Shown here: positions 1 to 12,420 of the stretch, piece by piece
How the letters are laid out: each line of letters starts with the position of its first letter
Numbering within the stretch: the first letter of the stretch is position 1
NCBI GenBank assembly: GCA_002633005.1
Contig: NMRA01000561.1
Coordinates: forward strand, 1 to 59,153
Source: Phoronis australis
Lineage: Eukaryota > Phoronida > Phoronidae
Reading direction: 5' to 3'
Length of the DNA: 59,153 nt
Program-made: the position numbers and the translations under genes
The notes under the pieces: model-generated
Told to the model about the DNA's origin: nothing
Seen by the model: only the letters and a program-made list of their open reading frames with translations
Databases searched by the model: none

Positions 1-2
1 CA

Positions 3-107
3 TGTCACATCAAAAAACCGGCTTAAACGGCGTTAAGAGGTTTTTTTCTTCTATAACTCGGACCATAGGCCTTTAAAGGAGAAAGAAACTTTTTTTGATG
101 TCATTTT
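3..107. repeat. Short inverted repeat at the window edge
   Basis: The segment near 3-18 (CACATCAAAAAA) reappears inverted near 91-107 (TTTTTTTGATGTC). It may be the end of a small inverted-repeat element cut by the window edge. No coding signal is seen. Confidence 0.3.
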
Positions 108-249
108 AAGTAAAACATACTGTCCGTTGGTTATCCCAGACATATTTTCCATTTAATTACGGCTTCTCGTAATTTAATTAATTAATCATGCCCTATTGCA
201 GAAGTGACGCTTAGGGGATTTCCGCCATTTTTCTGCGTTCGAGTTAAGT

Positions 250-705
250 GTGGGGAACAATTCTACTGTTGTTTTCGTGCTGGTTTGTTAAAATTTCCAC
301 GACTGTGATGAAGCTAAACCAATTTCGACGCTAGCCGTCTACTATTTCGAAAACTACTGTACGTGAAAGTATGAAAGAGACTGCAAAATTCAACAACCTG
401 AATTGAATATTCTCATGCACAGATCAAACAAAAATAGTTGTACGTTACACCTATATTATCAAGATGGCTCGAGTCAATAACGAAACTTACAAATATTGAC
501 AAACTAGCTTACAAAAACCATTGTAGAGCTTTCTTGATAACGTGACAGTTTCCATGTGCTTTGTGGAGTTTCAAAATAGAAGTTTCGCCTTATACCAGCA
601 AAGGGCGATAAACTTAATGCACAACCTGGTGGCTGACGATATTTATCTACCAGAGGTTCTGCATCACACATTTTCTGAGACTGACTGCATCAAACACAAA
701 ATCAC
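250..705 (+). repeat. Dispersed repeat family A, copy 1
   Basis: This stretch is clearly similar, in the same orientation, to 42165-42610. Shared blocks include CTACTGTTGTTTTC, TTCTCATGCACAG, CTTTCTTGATAACGTGACAG and ACACATTTTCTGAGACT. Both copies have small indels and neither has a convincing reading frame, so this is an interspersed repeat of unknown class. The flank at about 150-205 also resembles 43290-43345 in inverted orientation, which may mark the family's terminal inverted repeats. Confidence 0.75.
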
Positions 706-2305
706 CAGACTGTGTGAAATTTTGGGGTCCAACGGAGCTCAATGCACAGTGGTGCCAAGTTGTATTTTGACAGTAATCTTCATGCAGCTAGTTGGCTGGC
801 TACATGATCTACGGTGCGCACTGTTACGATGGAGACACATACGGTGAAAGCCAAATTCGTGTGTCGATGATATCACATACTTCGATTGGTGCGAGTGTCA
901 TATCAAGTTTTTTTTGGCGCTAAATGGGGTTCTTGATGGGGCTGCTATATTGTAAAAGGCCACCTAAATAAACGACTGGGATATGGTGTGACACCGTATG
1001 TTGATGTTTTTCATCAATACATGAAAATATATTTTAAACATAAACTAGTCATTTTGGCACCATAGCAGGCCTATAAAGTAGCCGGCTGTCTTGACCAGAG
1101 CACGCCAACTAGCCGGATTGCTAGACTAACCGAGTTACCGACCCCCATAGCTTCACCGACAAGGGTGTAGCGAGAGCCTGAGGCGAGGAATCGTACAAGT
1201 GTAAGAAGGAGTTTATACAATGGAGGTGGAGACGTGTTGCTATGGTTGAGGTTGAGGTTGAGTAAATTCAAACTAAAATCTATTGTATTAGGGAGGAAGC
1301 GGTATCTTCGAAAAAACTCTTCGCTTCTCAGGGTCTCCCGGGGTTTTGGCGATCCTACAGAGGTCTTCTTATCCTGACCACAGCTCCCCTCCTCTCGCCC
1401 TGTGTTTCTTATGCATTACCTCATTTCAGTCATTTTTTCGAGTGCGATTTTGAGTACGCTAGCTTAGCAAACTCGAAATTTGGAGTTTTTCCTTAAAACG
1501 TCGAGTCAAAAAATTTTCGAGTTTGACATTAGGCATGCCTATTTCAAGTTTGTACTCGAGTCGAGTAGAAAATGAGATTTCAAGTCTTGAGTTCGAGTTC
1601 GAGTTGAATCTGACATTAGCGACGGGGCCAAGGTATAGTTGTGATAAGTGGTACCAATGAGATAAATATAGCCAGCTTATTGGGTGGTACGAGGACGTGC
1701 GTTTACATTACATGATAATTTTTATTGAAAATCTCGATGACCATGATTGGCCACAAACAATGCTGTTTTAAATGTCAAAACCGACCCATCTTTGCTACAG
1801 TTACGAATGACGTGTTAAGCAGGTTTAAACAATTTATACTATATTTGAAAAATAACATCGAGCCCGATAATACTTATAAGTCACTTCAACGAATAAACAT
1901 CGTCTTCGTTTCAAAAAGGGGATAAAACAGGCCATAGTTACCATTAAGTGTAATTAAGTTTATCTACTTCTGAAAAAACGAAAAAAACTGTAAGGCAAAT
2001 TGTTAGCCTCATGATGAGTTGTTGTTCGGAAATCTTTAAGTTAGGAGTAACGAGACAATGACGTTGATCTACAGCTGGAGATTAAATCAGAGGCATAGTA
2101 GTCTATTATCTACTCACTATTTGTGTATCTGTCAAAGGAAAAGTAACAAATCTGAGCTGACAAAATACGTACCTCTTTACTCTTAACAAAAAGCAATATA
2201 TATATATATTATATCAACTACCATCTGATGAAAGACACTTGTGTAGACACTACGAAAGTTTGTTGTACAAACTAATTAAAGCAAAGAACAGCTTACTTTT
2301 CAACG

Positions 2306-2347
<42 letters not shown>

Positions 2348-3889
2348 TAGAATTCGGGTTTCAAATTTTGTCGTAGATTTTGTATCACAAAACGCCTTAG
2401 AGGTAAAGACATTATTCTTATTTCACAGATTATAGTCCAAGGTCAACTTTTAAGCGCTAGCATGCACACAAAACCACCCCATACCCAATTTTATGGCAAG
2501 AACAGGCGTAAAGCTGTGGAACCCTAAAATTTCTCATAGCACGGTTTTGGACTTGTCACAGCATTTCATATCTTCAAATCACAAGTGGCAGCCCCATTCT
2601 TCATAACAGGAAGAACCTTACTGTACCCGTTAAATGACTATGATTTCAGATATGCCGTATTACTTGTTTCAGATTTAATCATACATAGGCATCGTGCATG
2701 GGTACCGTACCACATACCTTACCTAAATCTTGTCCTACATTGATGCTATCATGTATTCTAATAAACAAAACGTGTTGAACCACGATTGCTGGTTTAATTC
2801 TGTTCGCTGAGACACCAACTAAAACAACAACAGCAACAAAGAACACCAATGTGCGTGACAAAGCGCTACTGTTGAAAGTATTTTTGTCGATGAAACGTTT
2901 AGCACATTTACCTTATTCGAATAGGACAGTCTGACCTGAAAAGCCTAGTACGTGGTGACTTTAAAGTGATTGATTCAAAGCTGTTTACATGTAGTTAATA
3001 TGTATACACTTGTGTTGACTTAATAAAGTTTACTTACAAACCACATATCTTTTTATATTATACCCCATATTTGTCTAAAGTTCGTTTAAAAAACGCTCCC
3101 ACCTCCCCAAAAAATATTTAGAACACAAATTTTCAACTTCGGCTATCTTCGGAAAAACGTCACAACAGGTACCGAAAAGGGACGTGACCCAATCATTGCC
3201 AAGTCTGTCCACAGTGTCCATTGCTGTGTGCCAAGAGGAGTAATTTTGTTTTGTCAAATTTAGACGGATTTTTAGATTTAAACTGGAGTATATATTTAAA
3301 GAAGAATGCCTGAACGCTGTGTATTTTGAGGCTCTGAAAATTTCGCCAATAGCAGGGGTATCTTTGTACACTTTTCCCACTGATCCAAGACTGTGTCGCA
3401 AGTGAGAAGACTGCGAAGTCCACGAGTGGAGCGTCGCCGTATTCGGTAGTATGTAGCGAACACATTCCCATGGACTGCTTCGAGAACGTCAGCCTGCGAT
3501 CCGAGTAAACAGGGATGAGTGAACTTTTAGACAGTGTTCAAAACGGTACATGCCGTCGCTTTCCAGAAGCTAGTTGGCCTTGAGCTAGTATTGAACCTAA
3601 CATTCAAAATGGCAGATTGCATCGATGGACACTGTCGGACAGGATTAGTGCTAGAAGTAGCCAGTAGATTGCTTTTGTTTTGAATTACAGTTTTTGCAAC
3701 ATACCCGTAAGTTTTTGTAGATGGATGTGCTGAATGGCTTGATGCTCATTACCTGTCGTTGCAATCCATTGAATTTTAGCCTAGTCGATCGCTAGCTGGA
3801 CTAAATGAACAGTAAGAGTAGGCTGTCCAACCGATTTTTGTCGATTTGCAAAAATACTTCAATATAATCCGGGGGATAGTTTTTACTTA
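706..3889. other. Intergenic, no gene seen
   Basis: No open frame with family resemblance or credible splice structure is visible. Contents are short GAGGTT repeats near 1237-1262, a TCGAG-rich stretch at about 1430-1610, and AT microsatellites near 2198-2215 and 2310-2343. Confidence 0.5.
2310..2343. repeat. (TA)n microsatellite
   Basis: An uninterrupted alternating TA run. A shorter related run lies at about 2198-2215. Confidence 0.9.
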
Positions 3890-4186
3890 AAGTGTCAAAA
3901 TTGAGAGTACTTCAACCGGGTCATCCGGACATACCTTATAAAACCTTACGTTGCGGGGAGCTGTGTTCAATCAATCAGTCTGGTGGGACTATATTAAATC
4001 TGTCCAAGTCCTGGCAATGTGCTCTAAGTTTGGTTTACTACTACAGAGGGCATTCCAATACAATCAAACAGCCTAGGCTGGAAGACCAGTCACTTGAAAT
4101 CTCTCTGTAGGAGGGAACAGCTGTGATCCCCACAATGTAAAGTTTTATAAGGTATGTCCAGTTGAAGTACTCATACTTTGACACTT
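3890..4186. mobile_element. TA-flanked inverted-repeat element (MITE), 297 bp
   Basis: The left end starts AAGTGTCAAA and the right end finishes TTTGACACTT. Inverted similarity extends about 70 bp into each side, including AGTACTTCAAC and GACATACCTTATAAAAC in both arms. TA dinucleotides sit immediately outside both ends (3888-3889 and 4187-4188), the duplication made by Tc1/mariner-type transposases. There is no transposase, so it is non-autonomous. A 72-codon open frame inside is a by-product of the element. Confidence 0.85.
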
Positions 4187-4998
4187 TATTGACTTACATT
4201 TTTGTTTATACCATGAAAATCATTTTTTTGCCATTGTCTCCATTCATTTAAAATTGATGTATCATTTGTTGATCATCTCCTTTTCTTGCAGGTATTTCAC
4301 CTGATATTGACAATCTTTCAGTTTTTACTTCTAAAGATTTTCTGTTTAAAATGTTTGCAATTTCTGTCCTTATTGACAATGCTCTCTCACTTTGACAGTT
4401 ATACTGTATACACACTTATTGAGGTTTTACTAATTTCTTGAAGTGAATATCTCTGGTGACTGATGACTAATTCTAACTAATTTAAATCTTCTTGTTTGAA
4501 GGGCGAGTCGGAGAATCTACAGCCACCACCATCAGGGACGCACCCAGGTCCTTTGAAGCATGAACATGATGTAACATTATTTTATACTATTTACGCCTGT
4601 TGCAGTTGAAGTGATTGAACAACAGACAAATTGAGCAATTTTGTACAAAAGCTTGAAGCAGCATTAATTACACAACCTGCCATTTGTTGTTCATAAAGTA
4701 TGAAATTACTTCGAAATGCGTCTAGCTGATTGGTAAATAAAGTCTAAATAATCTCACCTTAAAAAAATGCTGACAAAGCTTGTTGAACGTTGCTGGATAT
4801 CGGCATGAATCCAGAGAAAAACAAGCAAAAATAATGAGACATCCCTAAGTATGTGAAAATTGTAATTGTACTGAAAATTGCGCCTCAGAATTTCTCCATT
4901 TCTTGACAAACTACTGTTTAAATTAAAATGGTAGAGAGTCAGTTATTGTGCTATCATTCTTATTACCCTGCATGTTTTTCCTCACGTACTTTTTTCAG
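4187..4998. other. Region upstream of the multidomain gene
   Basis: Nothing convincingly coding. A stretch at about 4500-4560 follows an AAG and could be a short upstream exon of the next gene, but no family match is visible. A good 3' splice site (TTTTTTCAG) ends the region at 4998. Confidence 0.35.
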
Positions 4999-5151
4999 AA
5001 AGAAGCTGTCCAGCGAGAATGCAAGGACTAGGTCAACTCATACTTAAACTGATGACCAAGAAGCCACTGAAGAGCAGGACACCAAAGACCACCAGTATAC
5101 ACGTCAATAGGCCACCATGCCATACCTGTGGGCAGCTTCATGGCAATGATC

Positions 5152-5271
5152 TTACAGGAATATTGGCCCACATGAAGTCGGCTCACTACGTATGTCTCTT
5201 AAGCTACCCTATTACAGGAATATTGGCCCACATGAAGTCGGCTCACTACGTAAGTCTCTTAAGCTATCCTA
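5152..5271 (+). repeat. 60-bp tandem duplication carrying splice signals
   Basis: Two nearly identical 60-bp units occupy 5152-5211 and 5212-5271. Each contains an ACAG/GAATATTGG acceptor-like start, the coding words for GILAHMKSAHY, and a donor (CTAC/GTATGT in unit 1, CTAC/GTAAGT in unit 2). The duplication therefore copies the end of the zinc-finger exon together with its donor, and could create a 32-nt micro-exon at 5218-5249. Confidence 0.85.
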
Positions 5272-5800
5272 TTACTATATAACATTAAGCATAGAGGTTA
5301 GATGCATGTTGCTATATTCGGCACATTTGAGAAACGAAGTTTTAGAAAACATCACATTATTGCACAAATAGGCGCATCTGCTTTTTCTGGGATTTCATGA
5401 TAAAAACATATAAATTACACACTAAGCTCTCAATGACACCAGTACTTTAATTTTTCCAAGTAGTTTTGATCAAAAAGTAGCAAGATTTACTAATCCTGGA
5501 AGTATCAAGCAACAATCACTTTATGATAGTATCATATAGACACTGATGTTGAAGAATAATCAAATGATCATATAAACAGAAAATTCAGGTGCCTCAACGG
5601 GAATTCTAACCACAGATCAACAAATTACTGGATCACCTGACAGGCAATCTGGTAACGCATGATTCTATTCTCAGTTTAGGTACCTGATTTTTCTGTGTAT
5701 TACATCATTTGATTATCCCTGTTTGATATACATTAAATTTCCATACTTTTGTTTACAGCATGATTGGAAAGCAGCTGAGGAAGCGGTTATTACTGGGTTG

Positions 5801-5930
5801 TTAGTTTCTTTTTCTTTTATTACTGGGGTGTTAGTTTCTTTTTCTTTTATTACTGGGGTGTTTGTTTCTTTTTCTTTTATTATTGGGGTGTTAGTTTCTT
5901 TTTCTTTTATTACTGGGCTGTTAGTTTCTT
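5801..5930 (+). repeat. 30-bp coding tandem repeat, about 4 copies
   Basis: Units of 30 bp (TTAGTTTCTTTTTCTTTTAT followed by TACTGGGGTG) repeat in frame and encode the 10-residue motif LVSFSFITGV. The array sits in the exon that starts at 5759 and is followed by glycine and aspartate runs. It looks like replication slippage inside a gene no longer under constraint. Confidence 0.9.
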
Positions 5931-8900
5931 ATGGGGGTGGGGGTGCAAATGTGATTATCAGTGACGGTGATGATGATGATGGTGATGATGATGATGATGA
6001 TGATGAATGATGTCACTAGAAAACACTACACTTTTATTACTTCTCTTTTAAGTAGACGAGAAATTGGTGCATATAAATTTCCACTCGTGGTTGATTCTGC
6101 AAGACCATTGTAACCATGCTCTGTAAGTTCTCTTGAAAGCATTTCTAATGCTGAGCAGTCAACCTCAATGCCCTCTGAAAATAAGATTATAGATGCTCTT
6201 CAGCTATTAGAAAGAACTAATTTAAATGCAGTGAAGTTACCATATGGTGAAGTATTTTCAAAATTTGCTTGAGACAAAAAAGATTTCACATAATGTAAAC
6301 AACATCTCTGATCAGTCCAAAGTGTGCAGACTTATTTTGATTAACTGGCTTATGACCAAAGAGATTTGTCTTGTCAATTTGTTATTAAAAAGCAGACTTA
6401 CGCTACATAAGACTGCATGTACACGTACACGTACACGTACGCGTACAAACAAAATTGACAGTAACGGTGGGAATGCTACGCCTTTGAAAGATAATGCCCA
6501 CGGGCATTCGAACATAAAATCAAGTATGTGTAGTGAAAAGGGCTGCAACACTAGTAAAGATAGTTGTAATAACTCTGATAAAAACAATAACAATGGTAAT
6601 AATAATAGTAGTAATAATGACATTAATAATAATAACAACAACAATAACCACTGTAGTATTTATGACAACGGGCCGAGTAGTAATTTGAAAATAACAAATG
6701 CTGCTAAATGTGACAGTGTTAGTAATTTCATTAATAGTTCTTTAGATTTCAAGAATATTTCTCATCTTATTTGGTGCACACCAAAAGTTTATGTTGACAA
6801 AAACTCATACAGATTATCCTGTCACACCAACAGTGGTAAAAAATCAATAAAGCGACTTGGCTTCCTTGGAGCCCGCACTGATGATCTTAAGTCAGCAGTT
6901 CAACTCATACAAAATTACCTTAATAGCCAAGAATTTGTTCAGTAGATTGATAGCAGTTCTAAAAAAGCTCCATTGAGACTCCTAAATTTTGTTCCAAATT
7001 AGCAACATTTATCAGACATATTACTGCAGGCACCAACTATATCGGAAATGGATTTAGTTGGTGCCAGTAAACTGGAATAGGGTAAAAAAGCAATTTTCAA
7101 GCAAATTAAAGTTACCTTTTAGTTTAAAACTGGGAAATCGTGCTTTAAAGTATTCATTTTCTCTGAGAACGTTCTTAGGGATCAAATTTTTGAAGATATT
7201 CAAGCTTATTTAAATAGTCCTGATTGCAGAAAATGGGTAGTTGCCTGGGGTCACATAGGTCAAGTCCGTGTTGGCCCTGATACCTTAGGTTATGTTGAAG
7301 AAGATTTCGCTATTTGGAGCGCAAGAATACTTTGTTAAATATCATAAAAATACTCCATAGGTTTCAGTTAATGAACACGAAAACTAGGGCAGGACAAACC
7401 GTCTTGACCAAACAATTATATATACTGGTGATCAAGAAAAAAATATAGCAATTTGGAATTTATGGTGTGGATGTGCAACTTCTCAATGTCGTAGTGATTG
7501 TGGTGACCTCCTTAGTACTCTTCGAAGTTCACTGAATAGTGCTCAACAATGTTCCAATTGCAAATGTAGCTTGATTAGTGATACATTGTGTGATGTGTGT
7601 TGGCGCAAATACTCTAGTGATTGGTACAATGATGACAAAACTAGATGTCGATCATGCTATAGCTACAAGCAAGTACACGAATGTGATAGGACAATTTTTG
7701 ACAATTCATAATCATCTAAGATGCAAGTGGGAAATTAAACTTGTCCTTAATAGCAAAACTATTGACATGTGTGATGTTTATAAATCATCATCTAATTCAT
7801 TTTACCACACTACTCAACCTGTGGAGGAAAAATGCAAGCCTTCTCTGAGCACAAAAACATCATGGAAACGAATCAGAGCAGAGACTAAGTTATCAGCCCA
7901 GGTCATTCAGTCAACCGAACTCAGGTCACACTCTGTTAATTTTGGATCTGAGGGAAAGTGCAAAACATACCACCTACTTGGTCAAATTCATAACCAAACA
8001 AGAACTGTGGACAAGCATCAGATTTCATTACCTATGGCCAAAAGGGACAAAATTGAAATAAAATCAGATTGGATGAGATACCGAAAAAATAATTGAGGGC
8101 AATTATGAGTCTGTTTTGCTCTTTCAGCGGGGCAATGAAGACGTGGATAGGAATTACCATATTGTCTTGGCAGGGGATAAGAATTTGGAATGTGTAAGGA
8201 AATTTGGGTCTGTTGTATGTGGTCTTGATGTAGAACATGACTTATGTCAGTGTGATTCAAAACTGCCCTTCTGACTTATTGCGATGCCGGCAGTAAGGGT
8301 AGGGTTGGGGTAGTATCTATCTGTAACATGGGAACCAGTGATTCTCTGCTACTCACATTACAGATAATGGCTGCTAATGTTCCGTGCTCTTGTGTATTAC
8401 GTTATCACCCCAGACAATTGCATGTTTTGATGACGGGAATGGATTCTTTTGGACACGTACGTGTTCTTCTTCAGAACTTTTTCGACCGATAACTCAGCAC
8501 GACAAAGCCAGAAATATTTAAATGCTCTGTGTAATTATCATGTGCTTAATGCTTTTCGGGAATTCGTCAAAACTGACAACAATCTCAAAATATTCATTAG
8601 ACCTTTAGAAACAGGGTTTAAGACAGTCCTTAGAACATGGAATCAAGATATGCATAACTTTTTGGCTGCATCTTTCAAAAACTATATTCAAAATGTAATA
8701 ACCACTGAGGTAATTCCACAAATTGTTAAAGATAATTTTTGTAAATATTTAGATGAACGATGGTTCGATTGTGACTAGTACTTACACATCTTCAGTTTTG
8801 TATTCAGGGAGATGAGGAAAAAAGGAATCCGCTTATTTTTACCGACAATATTACTGAAAGAAAATTTAAAGAAATTCAGGAATCTGACCTTCAGGGAAAA

Positions 8901-9179
8901 TGCAATAGAAAAATGAGTCAAATTGTAAATAAGTTTTTGTCTTGGCTTCTCACTCGTGAACCAATTCATACATTTGAATCCAAATAGAAAACCAAAAATA
9001 ACAAAGAATACAAATATGAGTTCAATTTCTCGATCTTTTGTCGATATAAGTAGTCTAAACCCTGTTTCTGATGGTTGGTTTTTAGTTGCTTCCAACACTT
9101 CTACTAGTCAAAAAAGTCAATTGATATTTCAAATTGTGTCCTTTCAAATGACACCTGTGGTGATGATGATTTGAATAAC

Positions 9180-9470
9180 ATTTTGGATGACATTGATATT
9201 TCATACACTTCAAACAAATATGTCTTAACTAAATTTGACTCGTTAAATTCTCACAGTAGTGTTATTGAACACCCTTACTCTGTCCATGGTGGTGTGTCTC
9301 GCATTCAGTTAAATCTTATTCAAGATTTTTTCATAATTAACCGTAATAAAACAAAAGAATTCATTCCCCAACACTGTCAACATCAGTTGGGGGGAGTTGA
9401 ACTTATCTGCAATATCGCTCTGTGTACTTGCACATGCGCAGCATTTATAACCTCTGGACAACCTTAATTT
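9180..9470 (+). pseudogene. Ulp1-like protease segment of the multidomain gene
   Basis: The frame reads KFDSLNSH, then IQLNLIQDFF, then FIPQHCQHQLGGVE and a Cys-rich tail ending FITSGQ. This order resembles the C-terminal half of Ulp1/C48 peptidase domains found in several eukaryotic DNA transposons, where an Asp lies in the DS motif and the catalytic Cys follows Q...GG-x-[DE]. Here the residue after GGVE is Leu, not the expected Cys-Gly, so the active site looks lost. The frame carries on through SGQP to a stop. Coding resumes at 9543 with KLFKLHMDTVPTIPDY. The assignment rests on motif resemblance only. Confidence 0.45.
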
Positions 9471-10489
9471 TGAAAACATTTACTTGCCGTTCTAGGCTCA
9501 AAATTCCAAGAAAGAGACCCCAGGAAACTTTTTAAATTACATATGGACACAGTACCAACAATTCCTGACTACCTAAGTCAATATGCTATAATACAGCCCA
9601 GTGGTGAGACTAATGTCTTTAATTATGTGGATGCATATTTGTCCTTCTCACACCCTATTACAACTGAAGAAACAGAAAACTTGAGTGAAAGTGGAACCCT
9701 CCTCGACGTTTTACATTCTGCCTATATATGTAGCAATGCTAGCTGTAGTCACCCAGCTTTAGCAGCTCCACATAGACTTGGTTTTAGACGAAAGGGTGGA
9801 CCTCTTGAAGAGATGAAACCTCTTATTGAGCAAATAGATGATTATTTTGATCCTTATCGCCCAAAAGTTCCAAAATATGACAAATCTAATGAGGCTCGTT
9901 GTGGGAGATACATGATCAGGCCAGTTAAACGAAAAAAATTAACAGAAGTTTTAGAATCAGGAATTAAATTGTTTGGAAACACCGTACTTAAATCAAAAAA
10001 AAAAAAAAAACAAAAAACAAGAAAACAGACAGTGATTGTACCACTTCTTTTCCAATGAAAATTTTGATGTAGATGAGTCTGAAACTGAATCAACTTCAAG
10101 TAGTCACCACACAACTGTCAAAAAGCAAAATCTTAAAAAGAAAGGTACACAAATTAATGAACCAAATCACATGACAGCTGGGGTACATATATGTGATATT
10201 TGTATTTTGGAAGGAGTTGCTAAACCATTTTATTTCATAGATGATTCATCGCTAGATCCACACATTCAGCAAAAACATAGAAAAAGAAGGTGGGGAATAT
10301 GTTACAACGAAGGACTTAATTTTACTTTTAAAGGTTATCGGCAATTTAGCAGGCATCTCCAAGAGCATCAAAAGGTGTCGTCAACTTTTACTGAAAAAGA
10401 TGCTTGCCTTTAGAAATTGGAAATGTTATCAAAAGAAAAGTTGTTAGATTCCAAAACAGTGGTTTGGCTAACATAGCTAAAGAAAAACT

Positions 10490-10759
10490 AAACAAAAATC
10501 GAAGTCTGAATTCAAGAACTCTGCTTTTAAAAAGACAACTCAATATTTCTTCAGTGAGTTCTGTCCCATGTGTAATACTTCATGTTTGGATGTAAATAAA
10601 TCAGAAGATGTTTCACCATCTATTTGCTGCAACACCTGTGACAAATGGTATTACTTCATCTGTGTCAATTTGCTAAAAGAAAATGCACCACCTGGAAATG
10701 TTCCATGGCATTGTTTCAGTTGTGATGATATTGCTTGTCCCACAAGTCCAGAAAATTAG
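10490..10759 (+). pseudogene. PHD-type zinc finger, C-terminus of the multidomain gene
   Basis: The frame reads FCPMCNTSC, then CCNTCDKWYYFICV, then VPWHCFSC before a stop at 10757-10759. This is the Cys4-His-Cys3 order of a PHD finger (chromatin-reading or transposon-associated), with the conserved W two residues before the penultimate Cys pair. The usual His of the WYH position is Tyr here, which would weaken the second zinc site. The preceding Lys-rich linker is in the same frame from about 10490. Confidence 0.7.
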
Positions 10760-12049
10760 CGTGTGTAGATCCAAGCTGTATTTTCTACCCACGCCATGTG
10801 TGGATGGGGTGATGCAGTAGGTGTATTTGTGCTTTCTGGTTACTCTGTTTTTCATGTTCTTGTGCACTAAGGCCTACTTACTGCAACTATCTTGTACTGT
10901 GGAGTTTGGGTATAGGTATACTTATGACACTCTTGATTTTTTAATTCACCCACATACATATATGTTTGGGTGTATATTGTAGTCATCTCTGTCCAGCGTC
11001 ACACGCCCACTGCTGTATCTCCTGAATTGACAAGTTTTGGATCGATGTGATTACTGATACTACCCCTAGTGGTAAATTCATTTTTTCACATTTGCGGATT
11101 GTGACGGAATTCAGCAAATAGATATCTACTAAGGAGACCATGACATTATCTCAAGTTTGGGCAAATTTTGTGTCTCCTTGAGGTCATTTTCATTATATTT
11201 GAGTTTAGTTTGCGTCTCACTCAACTGAACCAGTGGTGTAGACTCTATTCACGCGGCGGACATTAAAATCCAAAGCGAGGCTCACTGCGATAAACAAAGC
11301 GGAAATTTACATTGCGTGAGTTAAATGGCCGGTCTTTGGAGTCCATCCTGAATATTAAATCTTAAAAAATGTGTCAATAATTAACCACAGAGACGTAGAA
11401 AAATACAGTTAAAGAACAAGTCAATGCACCAAAGAGTTGTCTGACGAAAGGATATAGGTTTTTTCCGGAAAACTAGGTTCGAAACATGAAAAGAAAACAT
11501 GACCAAATTGCGGCGATCGTAGTGTTACGGATTAGGCATCTTGCTGAATGCAGGGTTACGTTTCTTCTAATAAATTCTTGATAAAAATGCTTTCTACACA
11601 AACCAGGTCATCTGGTCGTATTGTTGACGAGTTGAAGATATATTCGACAGTGGTGGCTCATAGCATTTTGCTGTCATGTGCAATTAGTCTCATTTGGTTT
11701 AATTTGTTGATCAAGAGTAGGCCTATTAGCTTCAAGCATAGCCTAAGACCTGGTGAGGTAGGCAGTAGCGGCCGGGAGTAACAGTTGATTTGTCACTGAT
11801 CTGAAATAATACTTGATATTATTAAATATATAATTTGATCACGATAAAAAACTAGGCTCGCAATTGAAAATAAAAATTATATGACCATCAATTCTACTTT
11901 CTTGGTTTTAATAATTACGTCTATTTCATGTGTTATATTTTTCAAATATCAATCACGACCAAGTTGAATTTTAAAATTAAAACACCTAATTCTTACGTCC
12001 AAAGCATAACCTCGTTTTAGAGCTCAATTTCAGTTAACTGGACAGAACA
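10760..12049. other. Intergenic, no gene seen
   Basis: AT-rich sequence after the PHD stop codon. Open frames here, including one at 11548-11781, lack family resemblance and splice context. Confidence 0.5.
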
Positions 12050-12221
12050 CAGTGGCGGATTTAGAGGGGAGCCAAGGGGCTATGCCGCAGCACTCCCACC
12101 CCCTAAAATTCTCCCAGATTCCGGCATTTGGCACTTCAGGAGCGCGAATTTCTGACGGGCAAAATCCTGGCTAGTACTCTGCCTTGCCCCCCACCCTAAC
12201 TCAAAGTCCTGGATCCCCCTG
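12050..12221. mobile_element. CAGTGGCGGAT-type MITE, copy 1 (short)
   Basis: It starts CAGTGGCGGATTTAG and ends CCTGGATCCCCCTG, an imperfect terminal inverted repeat. A 5-bp GAACA lies on both sides (12045-12049 and 12222-12226). It has the same terminus as the elements at 12421 and 44684 and a 5-bp target duplication like theirs. The interior is C-rich and non-coding. Confidence 0.75.
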
Positions 12222-12420
12222 GAACAAGCATAGTTATCATGTTTCTTCAGAGGCCTCGTTCATATCCGAGGGGAAAGGTGCCTGAAGTGTGTGCGGCCTT
12301 CTGAGAGGGGAACGTTTCGCCGAGTGACGGGTCAGTGAAAACTCTACTGACATCCCGATCATCATCAATAGCACCCCGCCCTTTTGCAAACTCTCATAGC
12401 TCTGTCTCAAGTAGCATTTT

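Larger units (their letters stand above)
4999..10759 (+). pseudogene. Broken multidomain gene: C2H2-like, Cys-rich, Ulp1-like and PHD regions
   Basis: Coding-quality sequence runs through this region but changes frame many times. In order: a C2H2-like finger (about 5105-5189, spacing C-x2-C-x15-H-x4-H) after a 3' splice site at 4998; an exon from 5759 with a 10-residue repeat and an acidic D-run; an Asn-rich linker (6560-6660); a Cys-rich domain (about 7455-7670, with CGCATSQC, CSNC, CDVC, CRSC); a conserved-looking middle (8270-8470 and 8449-8778); an Ulp1/C48-protease-like segment (about 9180-9470); a second finger-like CDIC...H region (about 10190-10280); and a PHD finger at the end. Shifts are visible near 6010, 6110, 6240, 7690, 8095, 8270, 8470 and 10000. 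The architecture suggests a transposon-borne or transposon-derived protein, but I do not recognise the whole family. Local assembly error is the alternative to decay. Confidence 0.6.

Noticed and set aside
3892-4110. 72-residue open frame
   Set aside because: It lies wholly within the TA-flanked MITE and includes its terminal repeat.
6312-6644. Minus-strand Leu-rich 110-residue frame
   Set aside because: Antisense of the Asn-codon-rich linker in the multidomain gene; low-complexity shadow.
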